A stretch of DNA of 64,000 bases from assembly GCF_049959315.1 (NCBI RefSeq), contig NZ_CP188201.1; one strand, written 5' to 3'. The notes under the pieces are model-generated. The model searched no databases. It was given only the letters and a program-made list of their open reading frames with translations, and had not been told where the DNA came from. Each line of letters begins with the position of its first letter. Position 1 is the first letter of the stretch. Below are positions 17,107 through 25,449 of the stretch, piece after piece. A program made the translations under genes and the position numbers. Source of the DNA: Serratia proteamaculans_D. GTDB taxonomy: Bacteria; Pseudomonadota; Gammaproteobacteria; Enterobacterales; Enterobacteriaceae.

Positions 17107-17133
17107 TATCCTTCCTGGTATTTTATCTATAAT

Positions 17134-17433
17134 TTAAGGCGGGGTTAAATTCAGATCGGCTGGCCGTGCACGAAACCTGTCCTTGTTATGTTCACTCCAG
17201 TCAGGATCTATCAGGCTTAACTTCCCTTCGGTTATTTTAATAATGCTTTCACCCGCTATCGCCGTGCCATAGACCGATGAGAGTGCATCAGCCATGCCTC
17301 TGCCGTATTTCTGGATAAAAGCCACCGCCAGACGAGGCGTTTCCGTTCCCTGATTGATGTCGCAAATTCGCCCCTGAATAAAACGAGTCAGCTCTCTCTC
17401 ACAAATGACGATCGCTATTGTCATATCTTTCAT
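17134..17433 (-). CDS. Unrecognised 99-residue protein
   Basis: A soluble 99-residue protein with Cys11 and Cys24, the segment ELTRFIQGRICDINQG, and a Pro/Arg-rich end (RARPADLNLTPP). I recognise no family. It begins MKDMTI, and the next gene upstream also begins MKDV. It lies 32 bp after that gene on the same strand, so they are probably co-transcribed. The ribosome binding site is weak; an ATG three codons in is an alternative start. Confidence 0.6.
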   Translation of the reverse strand: MKDMTIAIVICERELTRFIQGRICDINQGTETPRLAVAFIQKYGRGMADALSSVYGTAIAGESIIKITEGKLSLIDPDWSEHNKDRFRARPADLNLTPP

Positions 17434-17465
17434 GATTTCAGACCTAAAAAATTAAACGGGAGGGG

Positions 17466-17771
17466 TTAGTCGTGGATACGATGTTGCATCTCCAACTCAA
17501 AGATAATCGCTTCTGCCTGGCAGGAAAACGTCATGTCGATCCTGGCAATGTACTTTTTATTCAATATCTTGACGGTATGAGACAAATGGCAGGGGTACTT
17601 TTCAGATGCCACGTTGTTGGCACTGATCTCCATCTCCTCAAAGTGCGCCATGGCCTGCTCATAAGTATCAAAACGGTTGGTGACGGTCACCGTGCAATTC
17701 TCGTTGTCCAGCACCGAGCCGATATCAATGGAGCACCCTTTATCACTGCATTTATCCAGCACATCTTTCAT
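17466..17771 (-). CDS. YfcZ/YiiS (UPF0381, DUF406) family protein
   Basis: A 101-residue small protein. It matches E. coli YfcZ in order: GCSIDIGSVLDNENCTVTV against CCCMDVGTIMDNSDCTAS, and ARIDMTFSCQAEAIIFELEM against VRLDIDFTFACEAEMLIFQLGL. The family's function is unknown. Conserved Cys residues occur at both ends and in the middle. GAGGAA precedes the ATG, and the 352-bp gap upstream is AT-rich. Confidence 0.82.
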   Translation of the reverse strand: MKDVLDKCSDKGCSIDIGSVLDNENCTVTVTNRFDTYEQAMAHFEEMEISANNVASEKYPCHLSHTVKILNKKYIARIDMTFSCQAEAIIFELEMQHRIHD

Positions 17772-18123
17772 CTTTATTCCTCGTCAGTATGTTGTTGGCA
17801 TCATGTTAATAATTAACTTTTCACGTTAAAAAATGAGGGGGCAAAAGCCGGAAATAATCGCCCCCCCAAAACCAGAAAATTGGATTCACAAATTGCATAC
17901 TTAACGCCAGCTACCTAGGATTAACTGATAATCACCTCCTTTGATGTTACGCTGCTCGATGACTTTGCTTTCGACGATTGATAATAAACATTGTTAACCT
18001 TTAAATTCAACGACCACGTTAATATAAAAAAGTAGTTATCCTAACCGGTTATTCAGGTTTGATTTAAAACCCTTCTGCGTAGACTCTATTATCAAGAAGG
18101 TCATAATAGAAAAGGAGAGTCGT
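17772..18123. other. Gap between the YfcZ-like and Usp-like genes
   Basis: A 352-bp AT-rich stretch that must contain the divergent promoters of the YfcZ-like gene and the universal stress gene. No further gene, repeat or convincing palindrome was seen. AAAGGAGAGT just before 18124 is the ribosome binding site of the stress gene. Confidence 0.5.
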
Positions 18124-18570
18124 ATGCTTTATAAAAATATACTGGTGGCATTGGATTTAAAAGACAACAACAAGAAACTGCTGGACCGTGCCCTTTCTCT
18201 CAGCAGTGCCACCCAGGCAAAATTGTATGTGGTGCATGTTGGCGTCGACGTCGGCGAGCTTTATTCTGGCGTGGTGATCAACCACCTGGATAATTTTCAA
18301 ACCCGGGTGATTAACGACGACGTTAGCCTGTTAAAGCAATTCCTGAATGACGGCGGCTATGACACGTCACCGATTGTTGAAGCGCTGGAGGTGGTCGGCG
18401 ACTTTAACCGGGAAATCGAGAAAATCCTGTTCGACAAGCATATCGAGTTGCTGATCTGCGGGCATCGACATAACTTTTTAAGTCGGCTAATGCCGACGTC
18501 CAGACATCTGATTAACAATGCTAAAACCGATGTCTTGTTGGTGTCGTTGCCCGAACAAACCGACAGCTGA
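18124..18570 (+). CDS. Universal stress protein, UspA family
   Basis: A 148-residue cytosolic Usp-fold protein, paralogous to uspA at 27974 in this window (both share YKNILVALDL/YKHILIAVDL, DLYTG/ELYSG and CGHRHNF/CGHHQDF). It is closer to the UspC/UspD type. It lacks the ATP-binding GxxGx9GS(T) motif, as UspA-type enterobacterial proteins do. AAAGGAGAG precedes the ATG. Downstream lie two reverse-strand paralogous membrane proteins. Confidence 0.9.
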   Translation: MLYKNILVALDLKDNNKKLLDRALSLSSATQAKLYVVHVGVDVGELYSGVVINHLDNFQTRVINDDVSLLKQFLNDGGYDTSPIVEALEVVGDFNREIEKILFDKHIELLICGHRHNFLSRLMPTSRHLINNAKTDVLLVSLPEQTDS

Positions 18571-18694
18571 ATCCCCGGTTTACGAGGAATCAAGCCTTGG
18601 TCACTCAACTCAGGCTGCGCGGAGGCAGAACATCGCCTCCGGCGTTGGTGGTGGGTAATAAATCAGGACTGAAACGAGGGGTAAGTAATGGCTT

Positions 18695-18904
18695 TTATTT
18701 AAACTCTTTATCATTACACCAATAGTATAAAGCGAAGATACTCATCCACAGGGTATAAAACCCTACAAAAGAAAGAACTGCGACGATAACGTCAATCAGC
18801 TGCCCACAAGGCTGGACAATCTGCAGTGATGACTTATTGATCAACCATAGATTCAAAAAACTGGCAGCCGCAGCTAACGGCCTACAGGACTTTCGGCTTT
18901 CCAT
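18695..18904 (-). CDS. Small membrane protein, 69 aa (copy 2)
   Basis: A 69-residue protein with one clear transmembrane segment (about 38-60, IVAVLSFVGFYTLWMSIFAL) and possibly a short second one near 8-22. It is paralogous to the adjacent gene over its whole length: SRKS, the NKSSLQI motif, Cys33, LSFVGFYTL and the EFK end. GGAGAGGGGC lies before the ATG. No family is recognised. The pair lies beside a Usp gene and could belong to a stress or envelope response. Confidence 0.75.
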   Translation of the reverse strand: MESRKSCRPLAAAASFLNLWLINKSSLQIVQPCGQLIDVIVAVLSFVGFYTLWMSIFALYYWCNDKEFK

Positions 18905-18955
18905 GCCCCTCTCCTTTTGCGAGTTATATTAAAAAGAAACGGTAATTGATAACTG

Positions 18956-19165
18956 TTACTTAAACTCTTCCCCCTTATGCCAGAAATACAAAGCAAATAC
19001 ATTCATCGACAAGGTATAAAACCCGACAAAAGAAAGAATCGCGACAAGGATATCAAAGACATCCCCACAAAACTGGGCAATCTGCAACGATGATTGATTG
19101 ACAATCCACATATTAAAGGAACAAGCGCCTACGGCTGACGGCATCCAGGATTTTCGACTTACCAT
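18956..19165 (-). CDS. Small membrane protein, 69 aa (copy 1)
   Basis: Also 69 residues, starting MVSRKSWMPSAV. The frame is open 28 codons further, but AGAAGGGG before this ATG and equal length with the paralogue decide the start. The transmembrane segment is about 38-60 (LVAILSFVGFYTLSMNVFAL). Residues shared with the neighbour include NQSSLQI, Cys33 and EFK at the end. The two genes are 51 bp apart on the same strand, a tandem duplication that has diverged. Confidence 0.75.
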   Translation of the reverse strand: MVSRKSWMPSAVGACSFNMWIVNQSSLQIAQFCGDVFDILVAILSFVGFYTLSMNVFALYFWHKGEEFK

Positions 19166-19413
19166 ATTATCCCCTTCTCGTATTTTTATAAAATTTATTG
19201 TCACCTCAAAAGCAAGCCGATACCAATAAAATAAAAACACGGAGATCACATATTTTCAACGCTACATCTAAATCCATATAATTATTTAATCATTAAACAA
19301 TGAGTCATCAATGCAACGATGGGAATAAGGGGGGTATTTATTCAGTTTGATCACGTACAAATACTTTTTCACTTACCGATTCATTTAAATCTTATAACTG
19401 ACATATAACGCAA

Positions 19414-19442
19414 GCGGCCACTGCCGGGGAAGGCAGTGGCCG
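19414..19442 (-). terminator. Strong hairpin after the SDR gene
   Basis: CGGCCACTGCC (19415-19425) pairs perfectly with GGCAGTGGCCG (19432-19442) around GGGGAA, an 11-bp stem. It lies 32 bp past the SDR stop on the reverse strand. The U-tract is poor on that side and better on the forward side (TAATTATTTT), so direction is uncertain. Confidence 0.5.
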
Positions 19443-19474
19443 TAATTATTTTATACTAGCGAAATATTCAAAAC

Positions 19475-20236
19475 TTAAACTACATGGTTACCTGCGGTGA
19501 TGCCACCGTCGATAAACAGGGTTTGCCCGGTCACGAAGCGGCTGCCTTCACCGGCCAGCATATCCGCCCACGCGACAATGTCGGAAATTTTGCCCAATTT
19601 GCGCAGTGGATGCAGATTAGCCAGCGTGCGGAACGCTTCTTTATCCATCAGGTCGTCGTACAGCGGGGTTTCGATGACGCCCGGTGCGATGGTGTTAACC
19701 CGGATATTGTCTTTGGCAAATTCGATTGCCAGATGACGGGTCAGGGTATGCATGCCCCCTTTTGCCACCTGTGAAGCGGAGCTTGGCGTCGCTTCCAGCG
19801 GGTGTTCTACCCACATTGAACCGATATTGATAATGGAACCACCGCCCTGCTTGATCATGGTCGGGATCACCGCCTGCGACGCGAAGAAGGTGCCTTTTAC
19901 GCCGCTGGCATAATAGCGGTCCAAATTCTCTTCGGTCTCATCAAGGAAAGGCTTGGGCACAAAGATGCCGGCATTATTGATCAGCACGTCCATGCTGCCG
20001 AATCTCTCCATGGCCACCCGTGCCATATTCTCACTGGTGGCTTTCAGGCCGATATCGCCGGCAACCAATGCAATACGATCTTTATCGGCAAGGTGTTCCG
20101 CAAGAAATTTATCTAATTTGGATGCAGTCAGGCCGTTAATAACAATATTGGCGCCCTTGGCCAGAAAATGCTCGGCCATCGCTTTCCCCAACCCTGAGGA
20201 TGCACCGGTGATCAATACGGTTTTTTTAGTGAACAT
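19475..20236 (-). CDS. SDR-family protein lacking the catalytic Tyr
   Basis: A 253-residue short-chain dehydrogenase/reductase fold. The cofactor motif TGASSGLG (10-17), NNAG (87-90), catalytic-type Ser140 (IGSMW) and Lys159 are present. At the position of the catalytic Tyr, four residues before that Lys, there is Ser155 (SSASQVAKGG where relatives have SSAYSxAK). The codon reads TCA in this sequence. The enzyme may be inactive in the usual chemistry, use another residue, or serve as a binding protein. AAGGAAATAAT precedes the ATG. It is followed upstream by an unrecognised protein on the same strand. Confidence 0.85.
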   Translation of the reverse strand: MFTKKTVLITGASSGLGKAMAEHFLAKGANIVINGLTASKLDKFLAEHLADKDRIALVAGDIGLKATSENMARVAMERFGSMDVLINNAGIFVPKPFLDETEENLDRYYASGVKGTFFASQAVIPTMIKQGGGSIINIGSMWVEHPLEATPSSASQVAKGGMHTLTRHLAIEFAKDNIRVNTIAPGVIETPLYDDLMDKEAFRTLANLHPLRKLGKISDIVAWADMLAGEGSRFVTGQTLFIDGGITAGNHVV

Positions 20237-20373
20237 ATTATTTCCTTACTTATTAAATAGAGCAAAATCAGGGTTACCTTGCTGGGGGTAAACAGGATCT
20301 CTTAAACTTGAAAACTGTAATCATCAACCGCCCACAAATAAGCGGCTGATATATTCCATTGATAAAAAGACTG

Positions 20374-21159
20374 CTATACGCGCTGCGGTGCAACCTGTGG
20401 CTGACAGAAAGGAGGTGACATTGGGTAAGCCGAAGGCTCGCCGTGCAAATGCCGCGACAGCGGTAACCACATCGTCAGAATTGGCGTGGTGCGATCAAAA
20501 ACTTTCTGTACGTTAAGATCTACTGGCAGTAGCGGCTCGGCCGATGGCATTAGCGCAAGACGATCGATTGAACGGGTTGCAACATCACTCGGTTGGTCAC
20601 CATCCACCTTGCAGGCGACGCTCAGGATGGCGATTTGTTTCTCATCCGGCTGGTACATTAACCACACCGCCGCCAGCCCATTCTTTTCGGCCTGTTTACG
20701 CAAAGTTGGCCAGATGCGGGTCAGCAACTGTTCTGGGTTATCGCCATTGAATGTCCAGCGCTCAAAGCGGTTCACATGGTGAGTGGTCGCCAGCGGGGTA
20801 AAGTCGTGGGCACCGATCACTTTCCAAATATGGCGATCCACCGTACCAAAAATATCGCGGTCCCAGAATTTAACCCCTGGCTCAAACTCCAGCTCTTCGC
20901 CGGTAAAACGGGAGTAATCGCAGACATTTTCCCAGGTATCAAATAAATAGCGACCACCATTAATTTGCGCACCCGTAGCCGCATGAAAGCCCAGCGGTGA
21001 ATATTTGCGGTTCATGCCAGGACGAATATCCATGCTGCGTCGTTCTATTTCCATTTGATCGACCAGCACCTGATTCGGAATATCACCAACTAATTCAAAA
21101 TCGGACGTCATTGCTGCTTTGGCAAGGATCTCGCCAGTTTCATAACCCAAAATAGTCAT
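20374..21159 (-). CDS. Unrecognised 261-residue protein
   Basis: A soluble protein with many aromatic residues. It includes GGRYLFDTWENVCDYSRFTGEEL (near 68-90) and FWDRDIFGTVDRHIWKVIGAHDF (near 98-120), which might be ligand-binding barrel segments as in ABM/YdhR-type mono-oxygenase folds, though I cannot assign it. AAGGAGATAACTG precedes the ATG. It lies 137 bp upstream of the SDR gene on the same strand and diverges from a LysR regulator, so the two genes are probably one regulon. Confidence 0.7.
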   Translation of the reverse strand: MTILGYETGEILAKAAMTSDFELVGDIPNQVLVDQMEIERRSMDIRPGMNRKYSPLGFHAATGAQINGGRYLFDTWENVCDYSRFTGEELEFEPGVKFWDRDIFGTVDRHIWKVIGAHDFTPLATTHHVNRFERWTFNGDNPEQLLTRIWPTLRKQAEKNGLAAVWLMYQPDEKQIAILSVACKVDGDQPSDVATRSIDRLALMPSAEPLLPVDLNVQKVFDRTTPILTMWLPLSRHLHGEPSAYPMSPPFCQPQVAPQRV

Positions 21160-21270
21160 CAGTTATCTCCTTATATATCCAGTGCTGCTCGTGAGAAAGC
21201 TACTGTACTTCCCCCCTGCACAATGATAAATAAGGTGACGAACACAGGGCTTATTACATGGAGGAACAAA

Positions 21271-22194
21271 TTGCAGAGAAAATTTGACGATCTTCAGTTG
21301 GGCACGCTGGAGCTATTTTGTCTGGTCGCCGAGGTGGGTAGTTTTTCAGCCGCGGCGGTGTCGTCGGGCATTACACCGGCAGCCGTTAGCCGTTCGATAG
21401 CCCGGCTGGAAGATCGTTTGGGTGTCAGGCTATTTGTCCGTTCCACTCGCCATATTCACCTGACGGATGCGGGTAAGAGCTATGCCGAGCAATGCCGTGA
21501 GGCGATAGCCTTAATCGACAATGCGGAGCGGCAAATACAAGGCCAACAGCTGGAGCCTGCCGGGTTACTGCGCATCAGTATTCCTACTCCCTATGCCCAC
21601 TTTCGACTGTTGCCGGTATTGGCCGCCTTCAGCCAACGCTACCCTAAAATCCAATTGGCTTTGAATCTTAACAACGCCAATGTCGATCTCACCGATGGCG
21701 GCTATGACCTGGCGATCCGCGGTTATCACCCGGCAGATTCAAACCTGATTGCTCGCAAACTGGAGGATGCCGAACTGGTAGTGGTCGCCTCGCCCGCTTA
21801 TCTGGCACGAACCGGTGAACCCACGCAGCCGGAAGATCTGGCGCAGCATAACTGCATTCAGTTTGAGTTACCCAGCACCGGCAAAAGCGCCCCATGGACG
21901 CTTCAGCACAATAACAAATCGATAGATGTCACCACGCGCGGCAACGTGATCTGCAATGGGGATTTTTTGGGCGGGTTAACGCTGGCAAAAAATGGCATGG
22001 GCGTATTTCAGACCTACCGCTTTACCGTGGCGGACTTACTGGCGAGCGGCGAACTGGTGGAGGTCCTGACAGAATATGGCGGCACTACGCGGCCCTTTAT
22101 TATGGTCTATCCGCACCAGCGGCATAAGTCGCTGGCGCTGCGCAGCCTGATGGATTTTTTAGTGGCCACGTTACAACCGGCTTCAGCACAATAA
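21271..22194 (+). CDS. LysR-type regulator, TTG start
   Basis: A 307-residue regulator with an N-terminal winged HTH (LGTLELFCLVAEVGSFSAAA, then AAVSRSIARLEDRLGVRLFVRST) and a substrate-binding domain (LLRISIPTPYAHFRLLPVLAAF, then DLAIRG). In-frame sequence reaches an ATG at 21223, but GGAGG at 21260-21264 sits 6 bases before TTG at 21271 and the family's conserved start follows directly, so TTG is the better start. It diverges from the unrecognised-protein/SDR pair and probably controls it. Confidence 0.9.
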   Translation: MQRKFDDLQLGTLELFCLVAEVGSFSAAAVSSGITPAAVSRSIARLEDRLGVRLFVRSTRHIHLTDAGKSYAEQCREAIALIDNAERQIQGQQLEPAGLLRISIPTPYAHFRLLPVLAAFSQRYPKIQLALNLNNANVDLTDGGYDLAIRGYHPADSNLIARKLEDAELVVVASPAYLARTGEPTQPEDLAQHNCIQFELPSTGKSAPWTLQHNNKSIDVTTRGNVICNGDFLGGLTLAKNGMGVFQTYRFTVADLLASGELVEVLTEYGGTTRPFIMVYPHQRHKSLALRSLMDFLVATLQPASAQ

Positions 22195-22269
22195 TATTGT
22201 GTGTGCCTGTTTGCTTATTAATTACGCGCTATTTTATTTCATAGCGCGCAAAATTATTTTATGGAATGA

Positions 22270-22716
22270 TCAGGCCGACTTTACTGTTATGGCATCAAAT
22301 ACCATCAAAGCGTAAAACGCATCCCAATACTCACGGAACAGAGTGATTTTTCCGTGTGACACTTCAACAAACGCATGTATATCCTGATGATAAGGTTTAT
22401 TCCCCGGTACGGTGAATGCATCCCCTTTATATTCAAAAAGGTACATTTTTGAATTGCTCAATGAGTAACGTCCCCACTCATTCAGAGGATTGATTTTGTA
22501 GTCACGCAGCGACAACTTTAAGCTTTGCGCATACTTAAGAATAGCGGCTTTGCCGACAACTTTTTTAGGGAATCCATATGCTTCACCCGGAGCGAAAGGA
22601 AACTCGACAACAGCGTCTTCGGCAAACAGATCGATGATTTTTTCTGGATCATTGGCGAAGTTATCCAACATCTTTTTCATTAATTCGCCGGCATGCTTTA
22701 AATCGTCATGATGCAT
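22270..22716 (-). CDS. SnoaL-like (NTF2 fold) protein
   Basis: A 148-residue single-domain protein of the SnoaL/NTF2-like class. The pattern is MLDNFANDPEKIIDLFAEDAVVEFPFAPG (alpha helices then the first strand), a central strand-rich part, and HAFVEVSHGKITLFREYWD near the C-terminus. Such proteins include isomerases, dehydratases and ligand-binding partners; the substrate cannot be read from the sequence. It diverges from an AraC-type regulator across about 320 bp, which suggests control by that regulator. Confidence 0.82.
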   Translation of the reverse strand: MHHDDLKHAGELMKKMLDNFANDPEKIIDLFAEDAVVEFPFAPGEAYGFPKKVVGKAAILKYAQSLKLSLRDYKINPLNEWGRYSLSNSKMYLFEYKGDAFTVPGNKPYHQDIHAFVEVSHGKITLFREYWDAFYALMVFDAITVKSA

Positions 22717-23033
22717 AATTCATTTCCTCTATCATTAAGAACTGAGTTAGGTCAAGCCCCCCTGGGCATTATCCTGCGCCACAAGAAAACTCCGACAAAT
22801 AGGACCACTTCCACAGCAGCAAAGCTATAGTTTAAAAAAAACGCTGTAAACATACTGCTGGTTAAAGATGAAATTACATAATGTAATCTATATAAACAAA
22901 GAAACTGGCCATGCTGAAAAGCAAGAAATTAAAACTAACAGTTTTTTATTGAGAAATATCAGTTCAACAGGAATCATTAGTTAATAAAATAAATAGCATG
23001 GAATTTACTTTCATTGAGAAATGAGGACTAGCG
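22717..23033. promoter_or_regulatory. Divergent intergenic region, SnoaL-like / AraC-type
   Basis: A 317-bp AT-rich gap holding both promoters. No strong palindrome was found. GAGGA lies 7 bases before the AraC-type ATG. It is the natural place for binding sites of the AraC-type regulator. Confidence 0.45.
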
Positions 23034-23897
23034 ATGGAAACTGACGGATTAGTTTATACCGATGAAAAAGAATTACAGCGTTCCTCACGTTGCTGGGATT
23101 ACGGCCGGGTCGATCGCATACGCGTCAGCGGACCCCACCAGGCCCGTCTGGTTCGTCCAGCCCATACTCTGATCATCTATGATGGTTATCATTCTGAGGA
23201 TGGCAGTGCCACCATCAACGGTGATGTCTGGTTTGACCAAAAACGCACGCCGGCAAACCGGGTTATCGGCCAGGTCGCCGATATCATTCCGTCAGGATGC
23301 GATTTTGACGCCATGAGCTATGCCGAAGGCACATTAAGCTATACCGCCATTTCGATTTCACCGCAGCTGATTGAGTCAATACCGGGAGGTAAGGTGGGGC
23401 TGTTGATTGAACCAGGGGCAAATCTGCGCAATCCGCTGCTCAAACAACTCTGTCTTGGCCTGCAGCAAAGCGACAGCGAATTACATGCCACTTCGTTGAT
23501 GATAGCGATGTTGGCAGAGACGGCGCGTTATCAGCAAGCGGCAATTCCAGCCGAGTTACACCGTGAAACTCTTTCCCGGCCGCTATGCGAACGACTGGCC
23601 AGTTATATAGAAGATAATTTGGGGGAGAATATAACCTTACAGGCGCTGGCGAATATTGCCGAACTGAGCATTTATCATTTCTCGCGTGCCTTTCGCCAAC
23701 ATTTTGGTCTGCCGCCGTACCAGTATGTGCTCTCGCGCCGCCTGGAGCGCGCCCGCCAGCAAGTGACCCAAACGCCGCTCACGCTGACCGCCATCGCCCT
23801 GCAGTGCGGCTTTAGTTCACCGGGGCAATTCAGCACCCAATTTCGCCGTTATTTTGGCCTGACGCCTTCGGCCATGCGGGTTAGTGTAGGGAGGTAG
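23034..23897 (+). CDS. AraC-family regulator
   Basis: A 287-residue regulator. The C-terminal about 100 residues carry two HTH motifs: ITLQALANIAELSIYHFSRAF and LTAIALQCGFSSPGQFSTQF, followed by the family ending FRRYFGLTPSAMR. The N-terminal domain (about 1-170) is cupin-like but divergent. It faces the SnoaL-like gene and is the likely regulator of it. Its stop is 51 bp before the convergent yhiN gene. Confidence 0.9.
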   Translation: METDGLVYTDEKELQRSSRCWDYGRVDRIRVSGPHQARLVRPAHTLIIYDGYHSEDGSATINGDVWFDQKRTPANRVIGQVADIIPSGCDFDAMSYAEGTLSYTAISISPQLIESIPGGKVGLLIEPGANLRNPLLKQLCLGLQQSDSELHATSLMIAMLAETARYQQAAIPAELHRETLSRPLCERLASYIEDNLGENITLQALANIAELSIYHFSRAFRQHFGLPPYQYVLSRRLERARQQVTQTPLTLTAIALQCGFSSPGQFSTQFRRYFGLTPSAMRVSVGR

Positions 23898-23950
23898 TGC
23901 CTGCAATTTTCATCGAACGACACATATTGATTGCCACTCGTCAGGCTTTA

Positions 23951-25150
23951 TTATTCGCCCTGAGCAGCCAAAGCCTGAGCGCAGGCCCAGGCCGAGCTCC
24001 AGGCCCACTGGAAGTTATAGCCCCCCAGCCACCCTGTCACATCCACCACTTCGCCGATAAAGTACAGGCCCGGCACCCTGGCGGCCTCCATGGTCTTGGA
24101 GGACAGCTCTTTGGTATCCACACCGCCGAGCGTCACTTCCGCCGTGCGGTAGCCTTCAGTGCCGTTCGGCTGCACGCGCCAATTCTGCAAGGTTTCTACC
24201 AGCGTAGCCTGCTGCGTTGGGTTCAGTTGCTTCAGCGTGACTTCCGGTAATTGCCCTAAGGTCTGCAGGCACTCCACCAGGCGTTTCGGCAGGTGCAATG
24301 CCAGGGTGTTTTTCAGGCTTTGATTCGGGTGCGCCTGGCGTTGTTCGTTGAGGAAGCCCGCCAGGTCAAGCGCAGGAAGTAAGTTAACGCTTACAAACTC
24401 ACCGGGTTGCCAGTAGCTGGAAAGCTGCAATACCGCCGGGCCGGACAGGCCACGGTGGGTGAAAAGCAGGCTCTCGCGAAAGCTGACGCCGTTTTCGGCG
24501 GTGATCACCGCCGGCACAGAGACGCCAGACAGGGTTTGCAGGTGTTCCAGCAGCGGTTTATGCAGCGTGAAGGGCACCAGCGCGGCGCGCGTCGGCAATA
24601 CTTTCAGGCCAAACTGCTCCGCCAGCTTATAGCCAAACGGCGTCGCACCCAGCCCCGGCATTGACAGACCGCCGCTGGCCACCACAAGTGAGCGAGCACT
24701 TACTTTTGCGCCATTCAGCGCCAGCTCGAACCCTTGTTCCGTTTTTTCCACCGCCAGCACTTCGCTGCGCAGGCGTGTCGTCACCTGGCCCAGTTCGCAC
24801 TCTTTGACCAACAGTTCGACCACCTGCTGCGCCGAGTCGTCGCAGAACAGCTGCCCGAGTGTTTTCTCGTGGTAGGCAATGCCGTGGCGATTAATCAGAT
24901 CGATAAAATCCCACTGGGTGTAACGCGCCAGTGCCGATTTACAAAAATGCGGGTTATTCGACAGGTAAGCAGCCGGTTCGGTGTACATATTGGTAAAGTT
25001 ACAGCGTCCGCCGCCGGACATCAGGATTTTGCGGCCCGGTTTTTTGCCGTTGTCGAGCAGTAGCACCCGTTGACCGAGTTGCCCTGCCTGCGCCGCGCAA
25101 AACATGCCCGCTGCGCCCGCACCTATCACCACGACATCAAACTGTTCCAC
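23951..25150 (-). CDS. yhiN: FAD-dependent oxidoreductase, YhiN/HI0933 family
   Basis: A 399-residue flavoprotein. It has the Rossmann dinucleotide motif VVIGAGAAGMFCAA at the N-terminus, the family signature NGKKPGRKILMSGGGRCNFTN (near 35-55), and the C-terminal GLYFIGEVVDVTGWLGGYNFQWAWSSG-like FAD-contacting stretch. An in-frame ATG lies 45 bases upstream, but GTG at 25150 has GAGG before it and gives the same start as E. coli YhiN. The reaction is unknown. Its neighbourhood next to pitA is conserved in enterobacteria. Confidence 0.92.
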   Translation of the reverse strand: MEQFDVVVIGAGAAGMFCAAQAGQLGQRVLLLDNGKKPGRKILMSGGGRCNFTNMYTEPAAYLSNNPHFCKSALARYTQWDFIDLINRHGIAYHEKTLGQLFCDDSAQQVVELLVKECELGQVTTRLRSEVLAVEKTEQGFELALNGAKVSARSLVVASGGLSMPGLGATPFGYKLAEQFGLKVLPTRAALVPFTLHKPLLEHLQTLSGVSVPAVITAENGVSFRESLLFTHRGLSGPAVLQLSSYWQPGEFVSVNLLPALDLAGFLNEQRQAHPNQSLKNTLALHLPKRLVECLQTLGQLPEVTLKQLNPTQQATLVETLQNWRVQPNGTEGYRTAEVTLGGVDTKELSSKTMEAARVPGLYFIGEVVDVTGWLGGYNFQWAWSSAWACAQALAAQGE

Positions 25151-25449
25151 CTGCGCCTCTCTATAAAAACCACAATCGCGACAAAAGGCCGCCATATTAC
25201 GCCGAATCGCCGCCGGTAACCGGCAACTTTACGGCGGCAGATTGTAAAGCCATGGGGCCGACAACGCCATAGTAAGAAAATATTACAGCGGGCCAGACAA
25301 CATAACGCGCTGATATTTCATATCTTTGTCATAGCAACGCCATCATTTCGTCATATCTAAATCAAAAAAACGTCATATTTTCCTTTTCCCCGAGCCCGGT
25401 TGTCACGGATAATGCGCGGCGTTCATGTCCACAAACTGGCGTAACGCTT

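Noticed and set aside
17134..17433. Assignment of the 99-residue protein to the YfcZ family of its neighbour
   Set aside because: Only the first residues (MKD) are similar; the conserved Cys and DNENC-type motifs are absent.
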